Below are positions 1-7,395 of a stretch of DNA of 34,839 bases, in pieces (position 1 is the stretch's first letter; the number at the start of each line of letters is the position of its first letter). Under the pieces are notes generated by a model, which saw only the letters and a list, made by a program, of their open reading frames with translations, had not been told where the DNA came from and searched no databases. The stretch comes from Candidatus Heimdallarchaeota archaeon. Its GTDB lineage: Archaea > Asgardarchaeota > Heimdallarchaeia > JABLTI01. The stretch covers positions 1-34,839 of the forward strand of contig JAUWKS010000033.1 in assembly GCA_030614005.1 (NCBI GenBank), given 5' to 3'. A program made the translations under genes and the position numbers.

Positions 1-85
1 AACTTTCCATCAAGCGAACCAATGAGTATTTCCAAGTCGCCATCTTTATCTAAGTCTACTAAAGTTGGGGAACCTCGTATTTCTC
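1..85. repeat. Left copy of 85-bp exact terminal direct repeat
   Basis: Bases 1-85 are identical to bases 34755-34839 at the right end. The repeat lies inside the coding sequence of the giant repeat protein, and both copies are in the same frame. Exact overlaps of this kind are typical of a circular molecule written out linearly by an assembler. A real repeat that broke the assembly would look the same. Confidence 0.97.
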
Positions 86-239
86 CCCCAGTGGTATAAT
101 GCCAGAGTAAGGATACACCAATAGCAGTAGTACTGGGTGGATCTATCTCTGGAGGTAATCCTCCGTAAATTTGATCTGTAACAATAAATGCTGTCATTAT
201 TATTATAAGAAAAAGTGGTATTGCTTTAATATTTTTCAT
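1..239 (-). CDS. N-terminal part of giant propeller/calcium-repeat surface protein (continues at right end if circular)
   Basis: The ATG at 239-237 begins a signal peptide (about residues 1-26: basic start MKNIK, then a hydrophobic core rich in I, L, F and V). A short linker and the first FG-GAP-like unit follow, with motif DLDKDGDLEI. The frame stays open to base 1. Joining base 1 to base 34754 continues the same frame into the ORF that ends at 31025: 239 + 3,730 = 3,969 nt, exactly 1,323 codons including the stop. A GGATGTT ribosome-site-like sequence precedes the ATG. If the window is linear, this is instead the 5' end of a near-identical second gene. Confidence 0.85.
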   Translation of the reverse strand, partial: MKNIKAIPLFLIIIMTAFIVTDQIYGGLPPEIDPPSTTAIGVSLLWHYTTGGEIRGSPTLVDLDKDGDLEILIGSLDGK

Positions 240-473
240 CTTTGAACATCCTATATTAAATTTATTAACCTAGTTTCTTTTCGAAAATATAATAGGAATA
301 ACTAATACTTACATATCAAACTATTTAGTATTTTCTAAAATAGTACTTTGTGAGTTGTTAATATAATCTAAGAAACACAAAAAAAATACCTCTTTAGTAG
401 AGATTAATTAATTAATAAAATTTTACAAGACTATTTAAGAAATATTTTATACCAAGTCTGATTAAAGCATCTT
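240..473. promoter_or_regulatory. Divergent intergenic region between the giant gene and the hydrolase
   Basis: This 234-base AT-rich gap separates the start codons of two divergent genes. It should hold both promoters. I see no ORF, RNA gene or notable inverted repeat in it. Confidence 0.5.
441..451 (+). promoter_or_regulatory. TATA-like box for the hydrolase gene
   Basis: AATATTTTATA is centred about 28 bases before the ATG at 474. There is no ribosome site between the two. This spacing fits an archaeal leaderless transcript. Confidence 0.45.
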
Positions 474-1376
474 ATGTTTCAGAAAGGACGAGATTATGTT
501 ATCCAATTACAAGATGGTCGAGATTTTGGATATTCACAAATAGGCAATCCCAAAGGTAAACCAATAATATTTTTCCATGGTTGGCCAGGTACGAGGCTTG
601 ATATTTCTTGTTTTCATGATGAAGCACTAAAATTAGGAGTGAAAATAATATCAATAGATCGTCCTGGGTGTGGACTTTCTACTTACCAGAACAGAAGAAA
701 AATGAACGATTTAGTACAAGATGTAGTCGAATTACTTGATCATTTAAAAATTACAAAAATATCTGTTCTTGGTTTTTCAACGGGGGGATTTTACGCTTTA
801 GACTTGGCAAAAGCATATCCAGAAATAATAGAAACTATTGGAATTGTAAGCGGAGTGCCTTACTATCAGTTAGAATACAAAAATAAGAATCTCCCAAGTT
901 TGTTAAAATTAGTAAAATTCATCTCGAAATTTCCTCTTCTTGTTAGATTCATCTCAAGAATAATGACCGATACAGGGTTAAATGGTTATAAAAGAAATCC
1001 AGAGAAAGAATACAAAAGAAGTCTGAAAAAATTAACTCCAATTGATAGAGAAACTTGGGAAAAAGAAAAAATCAAGTCATGGCTTATTGAACAATATTTA
1101 CCAGACTTGCAACAATCACCCAGAAGAGGAATTGCTCATGACCTTGTTTTATTAATGACTTCATTCTCTAATCAAGTAAAACGTCCTTCTGAACCTATAG
1201 TAAAATATCCTGTCTACTTTTGGCATGGAGAAGATGATACAATAATTCATCCTTTATCTTCCATTCAACAAGAAAAATTGTTTGAAAAATCCGAACTAGT
1301 ACTCTATCCAAGAGAAGGACACAAAATCATTTACACTCATTTTGAAGAAATAATACAAAAAATAACCTCAAAATGA
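474..1376 (+). CDS. Alpha/beta hydrolase
   Basis: This 300-residue soluble protein has the alpha/beta-hydrolase fold. HGWPG at residues 35-39 is the oxyanion-hole motif. GFSTG at 100-104 is the nucleophile elbow, with Ser102. HGEDD at 251-255 supplies the acid (Asp254 or Asp255), and EGH at 281-283 gives the catalytic His283. A helical cap of about 100 residues lies between strands 6 and 7 (about 130-235). There is no signal peptide, so it acts in the cytoplasm on an unknown ester, lactone or similar substrate. The gene stands alone: its own TATA-like box lies upstream and korA begins 72 bases downstream. The ATG at 474 lacks a ribosome site, which suggests leaderless translation. The family is certain; the substrate cannot be told. 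Confidence 0.9.
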   Translation: MFQKGRDYVIQLQDGRDFGYSQIGNPKGKPIIFFHGWPGTRLDISCFHDEALKLGVKIISIDRPGCGLSTYQNRRKMNDLVQDVVELLDHLKITKISVLGFSTGGFYALDLAKAYPEIIETIGIVSGVPYYQLEYKNKNLPSLLKLVKFISKFPLLVRFISRIMTDTGLNGYKRNPEKEYKRSLKKLTPIDRETWEKEKIKSWLIEQYLPDLQQSPRRGIAHDLVLLMTSFSNQVKRPSEPIVKYPVYFWHGEDDTIIHPLSSIQQEKLFEKSELVLYPREGHKIIYTHFEEIIQKITSK

Positions 1377-1448
1377 GAAGGAATTAAAGAGCTCTTCTTT
1401 ACATTATAAAACAAAAATATTAATTAAAAATCAAATGAATATGAATCT

Positions 1449-3182
1449 ATGAGCTCATTTTCATTAGAAAAAAAAGAAGATATCTCTATTGTACTCTGTG
1501 GGGCAGCAGGTCAAGGGATAAAGACTGTGGAGCAATTTTTAACACACGCTTTATTCCAAGACGGTTATAATGTTGCAACCACAAAGGAATATATGAGTAG
1601 GGTGAGAGGTGGCACAAACTCTACTGAAATACGGATTTCTTCAAACAGGGTTTCTGCTTTTGTTGATAGAATAGATATTTTTATTCCATTAAATAAAACA
1701 GCAATTGCCAGGCAAAGAAAAAGAATTACTTCTGATACCATTATTATTGGAGAACCAGAGAATATTTCAAATGAGATTGACTTAGCAAAACACAAAGTCA
1801 TTGAAGTATCTTGGTCAAAAATCGCAGAAGAAATTGGAAATAAAATCTATTCTAATGTAATTGCTGCAGGTCTGATTGCTGAACTTTTCAACTTGGATAA
1901 GGAAATTGGTAGAAAATATCTCCGAGATAGGTTTGCTTCAAAAGGAGAAGAGATTATTGAGAATAATTTCAAAGCATTTAACAAAGGGTGTGAAATTGCT
2001 GATGAAATTATCAAAGAAAAAGGTTTGAAAATTGCAATTAAGAAAGATCCAAAAAATAGCAAAATGTCGATGTACGATGGTGCGTCAGTAGTAGGTATGG
2101 GAGCTATTGCAGGTGGCTGTAATTTTATTTGTTCCTATCCAATGAGCCCATCCACTGGTGTGTTGATCTTCCTTGCTAAACACTCTGATGAATTCGAAAT
2201 TTTAGTTGAACAAGCGGAAGATGAAATTGCTGCGATAAACGCAGGATTAGGTGCTGCGTACGCAGGCGCACGTGCCCTTGTTTCTACCTCTGGTGGAGGA
2301 TTTGCTTTAATGGGTGAAGGAATTAGCCTTAGTGGGATGATCGAAACACCAATAGTCATTCATGTTGCTCAGCGACCAGGACCAGCTACTGGATTGCCAA
2401 CACGAACTGAACAAGGAGATTTAGAATTAGTTCTCTACAGTGGACATGGAGATTTCCCAAGAATTATTTTAGCTCCTGGATCTTTAGAGGATGCTTTCTC
2501 AGTAACACAAAAGGCATTCAACATGGCTGAGAAATATCAAACACCGGTTATAATCCTAACTGACCAGTTCTTTATGGATCTTTACTATAACTTCTCACCA
2601 CCTGATATTTCACAATTTACTATAGAAAATACCGTTGTGAAAACAACAAAAGATTATCAAAGATACAAACTAACAAAAGATGGAATATCTCCAAGAGGAA
2701 TACCCGGTTTTGGTGAAGGTTTAGTACGAGCAGATAGCGATGAACATGATGAGGACGGATTTATTACAGAGGATCTTGACGGTGTTAGAATCAAAATGGT
2801 TGAAAAGAGATTCAATAAACTCGCTGAGATAACCAAAAATGTCATCCCTCCAGATTTGCTTGGAAGTAAAGATTACAAAACATTGGTTATTGGGTGGGGC
2901 TCAACTTATACAGCGATAAAGGAAGCAATAGAAACCATCGGTAGAGATGACATTGGTTTTCTCTATTTCAAACAAGTATATCCTCTTCATCCGGATACAA
3001 GAAAATGGCTCAAAAAAGCTGAAAAACTAATCATTGTTGAAAATAATGTTACAAGTCAATTTGGTAAATTGATCCATCTTTTCGCTGATATTAAAATCAA
3101 AAATAAAATATTGAAATTCAATGGAATGCCTTTCTCTGTTGAAGAATTAATAGAGAAAATAAAGAAAATTGTGGAGGCCTAA
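1449..3182 (+). CDS. korA: 2-oxoacid:ferredoxin oxidoreductase, fused gamma-alpha subunit
   Basis: This 577-residue protein carries the gamma domain (about 10-190; GAAGQG at 18-23) fused to the alpha domain (about 205-575), the usual layout of archaeal KorA/OFOR alpha. YPMSPST at 230-236 corresponds to the YPITPS substrate-binding motif, here with Met-Ser in place of Ile-Thr. GLPTRTEQGDL at 315-325 is the conserved loop facing the thiamine site. With KorB it would oxidise a 2-oxoacid to acyl-CoA and CO2 and reduce ferredoxin in the cytoplasm. The stop overlaps the ribosome site (GTGGAGGCC) of korB, which starts 3 bases later, so the two are co-translated. Which 2-oxoacid is used (2-oxoglutarate, pyruvate or broad) cannot be fixed from sequence alone. 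Confidence 0.93.
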   Translation: MSSFSLEKKEDISIVLCGAAGQGIKTVEQFLTHALFQDGYNVATTKEYMSRVRGGTNSTEIRISSNRVSAFVDRIDIFIPLNKTAIARQRKRITSDTIIIGEPENISNEIDLAKHKVIEVSWSKIAEEIGNKIYSNVIAAGLIAELFNLDKEIGRKYLRDRFASKGEEIIENNFKAFNKGCEIADEIIKEKGLKIAIKKDPKNSKMSMYDGASVVGMGAIAGGCNFICSYPMSPSTGVLIFLAKHSDEFEILVEQAEDEIAAINAGLGAAYAGARALVSTSGGGFALMGEGISLSGMIETPIVIHVAQRPGPATGLPTRTEQGDLELVLYSGHGDFPRIILAPGSLEDAFSVTQKAFNMAEKYQTPVIILTDQFFMDLYYNFSPPDISQFTIENTVVKTTKDYQRYKLTKDGISPRGIPGFGEGLVRADSDEHDEDGFITEDLDGVRIKMVEKRFNKLAEITKNVIPPDLLGSKDYKTLVIGWGSTYTAIKEAIETIGRDDIGFLYFKQVYPLHPDTRKWLKKAEKLIIVENNVTSQFGKLIHLFADIKIKNKILKFNGMPFSVEELIEKIKKIVEA

Positions 3183-3185
3183 AAA

Positions 3186-4034
3186 ATGTCTGATAATATT
3201 TTCGATTTAGGTGAAATAGATATCTCATGGTGTCCAGGATGCGGGGATTATGCCATCCTACGAACATTAAAAGAAGCACTTGTGGAATTGAACATCAAAC
3301 CAAAAGATCTTGTTATGGTTTCAGGTATTGGTCAAGCAGCAAAATTACCTCAATATTTGAAATGTAATTATTTCAATGGTCTTCATGGAAGATCTCTACC
3401 TCCAGCTTGGTCAATTAAAGTAACAAACCCTGAACTAACGGTTATAACTGAAAGCGGGGATGGTTGCTCATATGGTGAAGGCGGGAACCACTTAATTCAT
3501 ACGATAAGAAGAAATCCCAATATTACTAACATCGTTCATAACAATATGATCTATGGGTTAACAAAAGGACAAGCATCTCCAACATCACAATTTGGTTTGA
3601 AAACTGGTGTGCAAGTCGATGGAGTCATTCTTACTCCTTTTAATCCATTATCTTTTGCAATAGGACTTGAAGCATCATTTGTTGCAAGAACTTATGCTGG
3701 AGATCAAAAGCATATGAAAGAAATGATGATAAAAGCAATCGAACATGAAGGGTATGCTTTGCTAGATATCCTCCAACCATGTGTTTCATTCAATAAAGTA
3801 AATACATACAAATGGTTCAAGGAACGCATCTACTATCTCGAAGAGTCTCATAATCCGAAAGATAAACTTGAAGCAGTAAAAAGAGCTTCAGAAACAGATA
3901 GATTTCCATTGGGAGTATTCTATATTAAAGATAAACCAACCTTTGAACAAAATCATGATTTGTATCAAAAATCTGATGAAGCACTCTATAAAAGAAAACG
4001 AGATCTCAAGAAATTCGCAAAGAAGTTCTTCTAG
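3186..4034 (+). CDS. korB: 2-oxoacid:ferredoxin oxidoreductase, beta (thiamine diphosphate) subunit
   Basis: This is the 282-residue beta subunit. WCPGCG at 15-20 gives two iron-sulfur ligands (Cys16, Cys19). GDG at 91-93 and the following NN at 119-120 form the thiamine diphosphate/Mg site, and [11 protein letters not shown] at 124-134 is strongly conserved. Cys199 (in LQPCVSFN) is the probable C-terminal cluster ligand. The position that is often Cys in SGIGC is Gln50 (SGIGQAAK); I know this variant from a large KorB subgroup, and Cys60 lies nearby, so the fourth ligand is unclear. It would work with KorA in CoA-dependent 2-oxoacid oxidation with ferredoxin. A poly-T terminator follows the stop. 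Confidence 0.93.
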   Translation: MSDNIFDLGEIDISWCPGCGDYAILRTLKEALVELNIKPKDLVMVSGIGQAAKLPQYLKCNYFNGLHGRSLPPAWSIKVTNPELTVITESGDGCSYGEGGNHLIHTIRRNPNITNIVHNNMIYGLTKGQASPTSQFGLKTGVQVDGVILTPFNPLSFAIGLEASFVARTYAGDQKHMKEMMIKAIEHEGYALLDILQPCVSFNKVNTYKWFKERIYYLEESHNPKDKLEAVKRASETDRFPLGVFYIKDKPTFEQNHDLYQKSDEALYKRKRDLKKFAKKFF

Positions 4035-4046
4035 ATCTCCAAAACC

Positions 4047-4058
4047 TTCTTTTTTTTA
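4047..4058 (+). terminator. Poly-T terminator after korAB
   Basis: A run of T broken by one C starts 13 bases after the korB stop codon. It lies between convergent genes. No strong hairpin precedes it, as is usual for archaeal terminators. Confidence 0.55.
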
Positions 4059-4066
4059 TTAGAAAA

Positions 4067-4543
4067 TTATCCACCTGGACTACCGTGGAATGGAGCATAT
4101 TTGTACATCCAATCTTCCAACATATCTTCTGTGAGAGTTTCCTTTTCAATCAGTGCTTTTAGCAATGTTTTGAGGAAAGTATGATGTCGAACTTCATCTT
4201 TGTGAATTTCACTGATGACAGTTTTCACTGAATCTGAAGGAGGATCTTTCAATATTTCTTGATAGGTTTCAATGGCTTTTGCTTCCAATTCAATATGTTT
4301 CTCAATGGTTGCTTTTATCTCATCAAAACTCTCTTCTTCGATCAATGGAGTTGGACCTATGAGCATACCTTTCAATGCACCTAAAAGTAAAGCATGTTTC
4401 TTAGAGTCCATCGTAATACCTCTAATCAACTCCCTAACAAGGATATTCTTAATGTTATCAACACTGGCATTGGAAATTTCGATAATCTCTTTTTCCAAAG
4501 CTATTTGTTCATCAAGAAACTCAATTAATTTTTCTTCATCCAT
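4067..4543 (-). CDS. Ferritin-like superfamily (rubrerythrin-type) protein
   Basis: This 158-residue all-helical protein has the spacing of a four-helix di-iron fold. Candidate ligands are Glu17/Glu19 in helix 1, DSKKH (46-50) in helix 2, Glu87 in helix 3 (ELEAKAIETY) and E117-V-R-H120 in helix 4. It lacks the C-terminal rubredoxin domain of true rubrerythrins. The family handles peroxide, oxygen or iron in the cytoplasm; which of these applies here is not visible. The ATG is preceded by AGGTGTTAC, a fair match to a ribosome site. It is convergent with korB. Placement next to an oxygen-sensitive ferredoxin oxidoreductase and close to thiol-redox genes fits a protective role, which is inference. 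Confidence 0.8.
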   Translation of the reverse strand: MDEEKLIEFLDEQIALEKEIIEISNASVDNIKNILVRELIRGITMDSKKHALLLGALKGMLIGPTPLIEEESFDEIKATIEKHIELEAKAIETYQEILKDPPSDSVKTVISEIHKDEVRHHTFLKTLLKALIEKETLTEDMLEDWMYKYAPFHGSPGG

Positions 4544-4757
4544 AATGTAACACCTTTTAGCTATTAATTAGTAACAATAACAAACATTCCATTTAAAACC
4601 TATTCCTAAATAATCTGAGATAAAAGAGTTTATTTTTTCTTAGTAAAATAAAATAAATAAACAAATAAATAAATAGTTAACAAAAATCAAGCTGCTGCGA
4701 TGGATTAAAAAACAGTAAGGGTATAACAAAGATAAGTAATAATTCGAGTGTTTGATT

Positions 4758-4916
4758 ATGGTAATAACACCTGATGGTCCTTGGTTTTATCTAATTATCT
4801 ACGGTAGTTTTATGGTTTTTATTTTTATTGTTGGAATGATACTTTCTCTCACTCAAAAGAATAAGGGAAAGGGTAAAGAACAAAAAACAGAAGACGATAA
4901 CCAGACACCAATTTGA
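4758..4916 (+). CDS. Small single-helix membrane protein, 52 residues
   Basis: The ATG at 4758 opens a 52-codon frame ending in TGA at 4914-4916. The protein has a short outer segment (MVITPDGPW), one hydrophobic helix (about residues 10-31) and a charged Lys/Glu/Asp/Gln tail. AT-rich promoter-like sequence (repeated AAATA) lies upstream at about 4640-4680. It fills an otherwise empty gap, which supports it as a real gene. No family was recognised. Possible roles include a small subunit or regulator of a membrane complex, but nothing in the sequence decides this. Confidence 0.55.
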   Translation: MVITPDGPWFYLIIYGSFMVFIFIVGMILSLTQKNKGKGKEQKTEDDNQTPI

Positions 4917-5026
4917 AATCTGATTAATAATCTATTGTAGAGAAATCCTTTAACTTTAATTTCTTTCACAGAAGCTTTTATTATAGTAAGAGAATTAGTT
5001 CCATAGACTAAACTGAGGTTTAAAAA

Positions 5027-5329
5027 ATGCATGAAGATTTAGACTTTGTAATTGAATCAGGAACTAAAAAACCAGCAGACATAACAATTTACGCATTATC
5101 CACTTGCGGTTTTTGTAAAAGTGCTTTGAACTTTCTTCGCGAGAATGATATTGCTTTCAAATATATCTATGTAGATAAACAATCATCTCAAGTTAAAGTT
5201 CAGATTAAGAAAGATTTACGAGATAATTATGAAGAGAGATTGGGCTTCCCCTACTGTGTTGTCAATGGTGGAGAAAAAGTTATGGTAGGATTCAAAACAG
5301 AAAAATGGGAAAAAGCCTTTCTAGTGTAA
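5027..5329 (+). CDS. Glutaredoxin-like thiol-disulfide protein
   Basis: This 100-residue protein has a thioredoxin fold of the glutaredoxin type. The active site CGFC is at residues 27-30, after the beta strand ITIYALST, and FPYCVV at 74-79 holds the cis-proline (Pro75). An N-terminal extension of about 17 residues precedes the fold. The role would be cytoplasmic disulfide reduction. A gene for a ferredoxin:thioredoxin reductase-like catalytic chain starts 21 bases downstream, so the two probably form an operon in which this protein is the electron acceptor. The ATG follows GAGGT (about 5013) at a slightly long spacing. The fold is certain; the partner is inferred from position. Confidence 0.87.
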   Translation: MHEDLDFVIESGTKKPADITIYALSTCGFCKSALNFLRENDIAFKYIYVDKQSSQVKVQIKKDLRDNYEERLGFPYCVVNGGEKVMVGFKTEKWEKAFLV

Positions 5330-5350
5330 TATAATAAATCGTACAATAGT

Positions 5351-5710
5351 GTGATGAAGATGCCCGTGCCTAAAAAACTGAAGACCAAAGAAGAAGTCCG
5401 AAAATTTGTTGAAATGGTTGCAAATAAACAAGGTTGGTATTTGCACCCCGATGAGAAATTTTTAGTTATGTTAATTGAAGGCTTACAAAGTAATTACAAT
5501 GAACATGGCTATTTTGGTTGTCCTTGTAGGTTATTAGAAGGTGACAGAGAACACGATAAAGACCTTCTTTGCCCTTGTGACTATTGCAATCCTGATCAAT
5601 TAGAATATGGTCATTGCTATTGTGGACTCTATTGTACTCACGAATTCCATGCTTCTGGTAAGACACCAGACGGAATACCAGAAAGACGACCAGAAGAGAA
5701 ATGGTTCTGA
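5351..5710 (+). CDS. ftrB: Ferredoxin:thioredoxin reductase catalytic-chain-like protein
   Basis: This 119-residue protein carries the FTR beta-chain cysteine pattern: CPC at 57-59, CPC at 74-76 and CYC at 89-91. By analogy with plant FTR, Cys57, Cys74, Cys76 and Cys89 would hold the 4Fe-4S cluster, and Cys59/Cys91 would be the active disulfide. The spacing (14 and 12 residues between motifs) differs from the plant pattern (16 and 8), and two further cysteines (79 and 95) are present. It would pass electrons from ferredoxin to a disulfide protein, plausibly the glutaredoxin-like product upstream. The start is GTG at 5351 or the ATG directly after it at 5354. No variable (alpha) chain is seen in the window. 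Confidence 0.85.
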   Translation: MMKMPVPKKLKTKEEVRKFVEMVANKQGWYLHPDEKFLVMLIEGLQSNYNEHGYFGCPCRLLEGDREHDKDLLCPCDYCNPDQLEYGHCYCGLYCTHEFHASGKTPDGIPERRPEEKWF

Positions 5711-5737
5711 TAGTCTTTCTAATTTTGATAAAGTGTA

Positions 5738-6385
5738 CTATTTTTTCCTTTTAAAATGGATAACTAACATAATCAAAGCTGAAATTATTAATCCAAAGAT
5801 AACCTTGCTTGTAATAGAAATATTGATTGTTGATACGTAGGAGAAATCAAAAGATGGTACACCATTTCGTATCCTCATCAATGCTCTTGTTGAATTTAGC
5901 ATCGTTTCACCATAGCCATAGAGGTATAACCAAAGAATATACGTCCCATCTGGGATTATTTCAATTCCCCCTTCATCAAGAAACAAATAACTTACAGATG
6001 TTATCTTTCTTTCTCCTGCTGGAATTGTTTCATTCATTTCTGCCGGGAATATACTACTACAATAGCATTTAAAACGAAAGGTTAGTTTTTCATTCTTTAG
6101 ATTTATCGAGGCATTCGTTCCAAACATTTGTTCAGGATATGTTGGAAATACTAGCTCAATAGGACCATTTGGATTGTTCACCGTTGCATTGGTTGTTATC
6201 TCAATAGCTGATTTATTCTCATCACTATAGTCCTCTATCCATTTCCATTTTATATCAGTAATATCTGTTTTGATATTTTGAAATTCACCACTAGTTTCTA
6301 GGATCGGATTAACAATACTATTAAAACAACATACTATACCTACAATTACTAGCGATAAAACACTCTTCCTTATCATTCTCCTCAT
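5738..6385 (-). CDS. Predicted secreted, membrane-anchored protein (unknown)
   Basis: This 215-residue protein has an N-terminal signal sequence (basic MRRMIRK, then a hydrophobic stretch to about residue 25). A beta-rich extracellular part of about 160 residues with several Asn-x-Ser/Thr sites follows. The end is one membrane helix (about 192-210) and HFKRKK. Two Cys in a CYC pattern lie near the middle. I recognise no family. The same plan (signal, beta domain, single C-terminal helix, basic tail) recurs in about eight other proteins of the window. Its end is convergent with the FTR-like gene, 27 bases away. Confidence 0.65.
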   Translation of the reverse strand: MRRMIRKSVLSLVIVGIVCCFNSIVNPILETSGEFQNIKTDITDIKWKWIEDYSDENKSAIEITTNATVNNPNGPIELVFPTYPEQMFGTNASINLKNEKLTFRFKCYCSSIFPAEMNETIPAGERKITSVSYLFLDEGGIEIIPDGTYILWLYLYGYGETMLNSTRALMRIRNGVPSFDFSYVSTINISITSKVIFGLIISALIMLVIHFKRKK

Positions 6386-6410
6386 TTAATAATAACTCAA
6401 ACAGCTTTAA

Positions 6411-6479
6411 TTAGTTTTCTTCTTTTCGAATTACTACTAATCCTTCAGGGTCAATTGATATTGTGGACTCTATTGTACT
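6411..6479 (-). pseudogene. Relic of the 3' end of a mevalonate kinase gene
   Basis: Read on the minus strand, these bases encode STISIDPEGLVVIRKEEN and a stop, with an in-frame TAG just upstream. The C-terminus of the intact kinase (7396-8337) reads STITIDSKGLIVNQE. The match runs over 12 codons (S-T-I-x-I-D-x-x-G-L-x-V) with mostly conservative changes. No further kinase sequence is visible upstream. It looks like the leftover end of a second or former kinase copy on the same strand. Confidence 0.5.
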
Positions 6480-6490
6480 CTAGAATTCCA
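6449..6490 (+). repeat. Duplicated fragment of the FTR-like gene
   Basis: Bases 6459-6480 are identical over 22 nt to 5618-5639 inside the FTR-like gene. The similarity extends to GAATTCCA at 6483-6490 (5642-5649) after two mismatches, and leftwards to GGTCA with one gap. It overlaps the mevalonate kinase relic, so this gap is a chimera of two gene fragments. Confidence 0.65.
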
Positions 6491-6581
6491 AGATCATTGG
6501 TATCAATACTATCAACCAAAAACAAGATAATTAATGATGAATGATATAATGTATGTATTTATGAAGTGTTGAGGGTTTTAA

Positions 6582-7142
6582 ATGAAAAGAAAAATGGATT
6601 TACTGAAAACGATAATGCTACTGTCATTATTCTTTCTTTCTTTCTCCTTTTTTGTACAAGAGATAAAAGCAAAAGAATTTGATAATTGTCAGCTTTATAG
6701 AATCAATCAATATATCGAAGAAGAATTATCTATTGATTGGGATTGTTCTCGATCACTGGCAACACCTTATGTATACGCCAGTGGAATAGTTTTTGTGAAT
6801 ATGACACTTCTACCTACTTCTAATTCAAATGTTTCACTTATATTTGTAGATGATGAGAGAGTTACCTGGTCACCGATACCATTGGATAACTTTACTCTAA
6901 ATCAAGGTGAAAGTTATTCACAAACCTTTGCCTTGGTAAGCAGTGGAGTAGGTTATTCAGGTAGCATCCATTTTTCCTGTGCGGTGTTACAAGAAAATGC
7001 TACTGCAACCATACTCTGGGGTTACAATGTTCTGATTAAAGGCACTTCTCCGGTTTCTTTGGGTTTCATACCTGTTTTAATTGGATTAATACTTCTATCT
7101 TCGAGTTTCTATTTACTAAAACGAAAATCTAAGAAGAATTAA
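6582..7142 (+). CDS. Predicted secreted, membrane-anchored protein (unknown)
   Basis: This 186-residue protein has a signal peptide (about 1-31, MKRKM then a Leu/Phe-rich core ending IKAKE). A beta-rich extracellular domain with Asn-x-Ser/Thr sites follows, and the end is a C-terminal helix (about 158-178) with tail LKRKSKKN. Cys37, Cys55 and Cys127 lie outside the membrane and could form a disulfide. A ribosome-site-like GAGGG lies about 10 bases before the ATG. No family was recognised. It faces a poly-T terminator at its 3' end. Confidence 0.65.
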   Translation: MKRKMDLLKTIMLLSLFFLSFSFFVQEIKAKEFDNCQLYRINQYIEEELSIDWDCSRSLATPYVYASGIVFVNMTLLPTSNSNVSLIFVDDERVTWSPIPLDNFTLNQGESYSQTFALVSSGVGYSGSIHFSCAVLQENATATILWGYNVLIKGTSPVSLGFIPVLIGLILLSSSFYLLKRKSKKN

Positions 7143-7146
7143 TCCC

Positions 7147-7160
7147 TTTATTTTTTTTAA
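7147..7160 (+). terminator. Poly-T terminator after the small surface protein gene
   Basis: A near-continuous run of T begins 5 bases after the stop at 7142. No hairpin is seen. Confidence 0.5.
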
Positions 7161-7395
7161 AATCTTTAAACTTCATTCCTTTTCCTCATAAAATCTCTAT
7201 AAGTTACTTATTTCTCAGTGTATTTCTTTTCCGCTGATTTGCCCTTTTATATTCCTCATCTGCACTTTTTAGTAATTATTGACTTACTAAACCAAAACTT
7301 AAGGAGGTCTATCCGATAACTCCAAAAAAAGATTGGAAGCAAAAACAAATTTAGTCATTTATAAAGAATAGTTAAGAACAAGGACCTATATTTCC
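7161..7395. other. Intergenic region with an orphan ribosome site
   Basis: No gene is supported here. A TATA-like CTTTTATATTC (about 7243-7253) is followed by a strong AAGGAGGT (7301-7308), but no ATG, GTG or TTG lies at a usable distance. The frame after it starts with ATA and runs only 12 codons (TPKKDWKQKQI) to a TAG. Confidence 0.35.

Noticed and set aside
3186..4034. KorB read as defective because the SGIGC cysteine is Gln50
   Set aside because: [10 protein letters not shown] with GLHGR and QPCV-x-FN is, from what I recall, the normal form of a large KorB subgroup, so the change is not a sign of loss of function.
4272..4550. Plus-strand open frame of 92 codons across the ferritin-like gene
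   Set aside because: It is the shadow of a well-supported minus-strand gene, with low-complexity Ser/Ile-rich content and no ribosome site.
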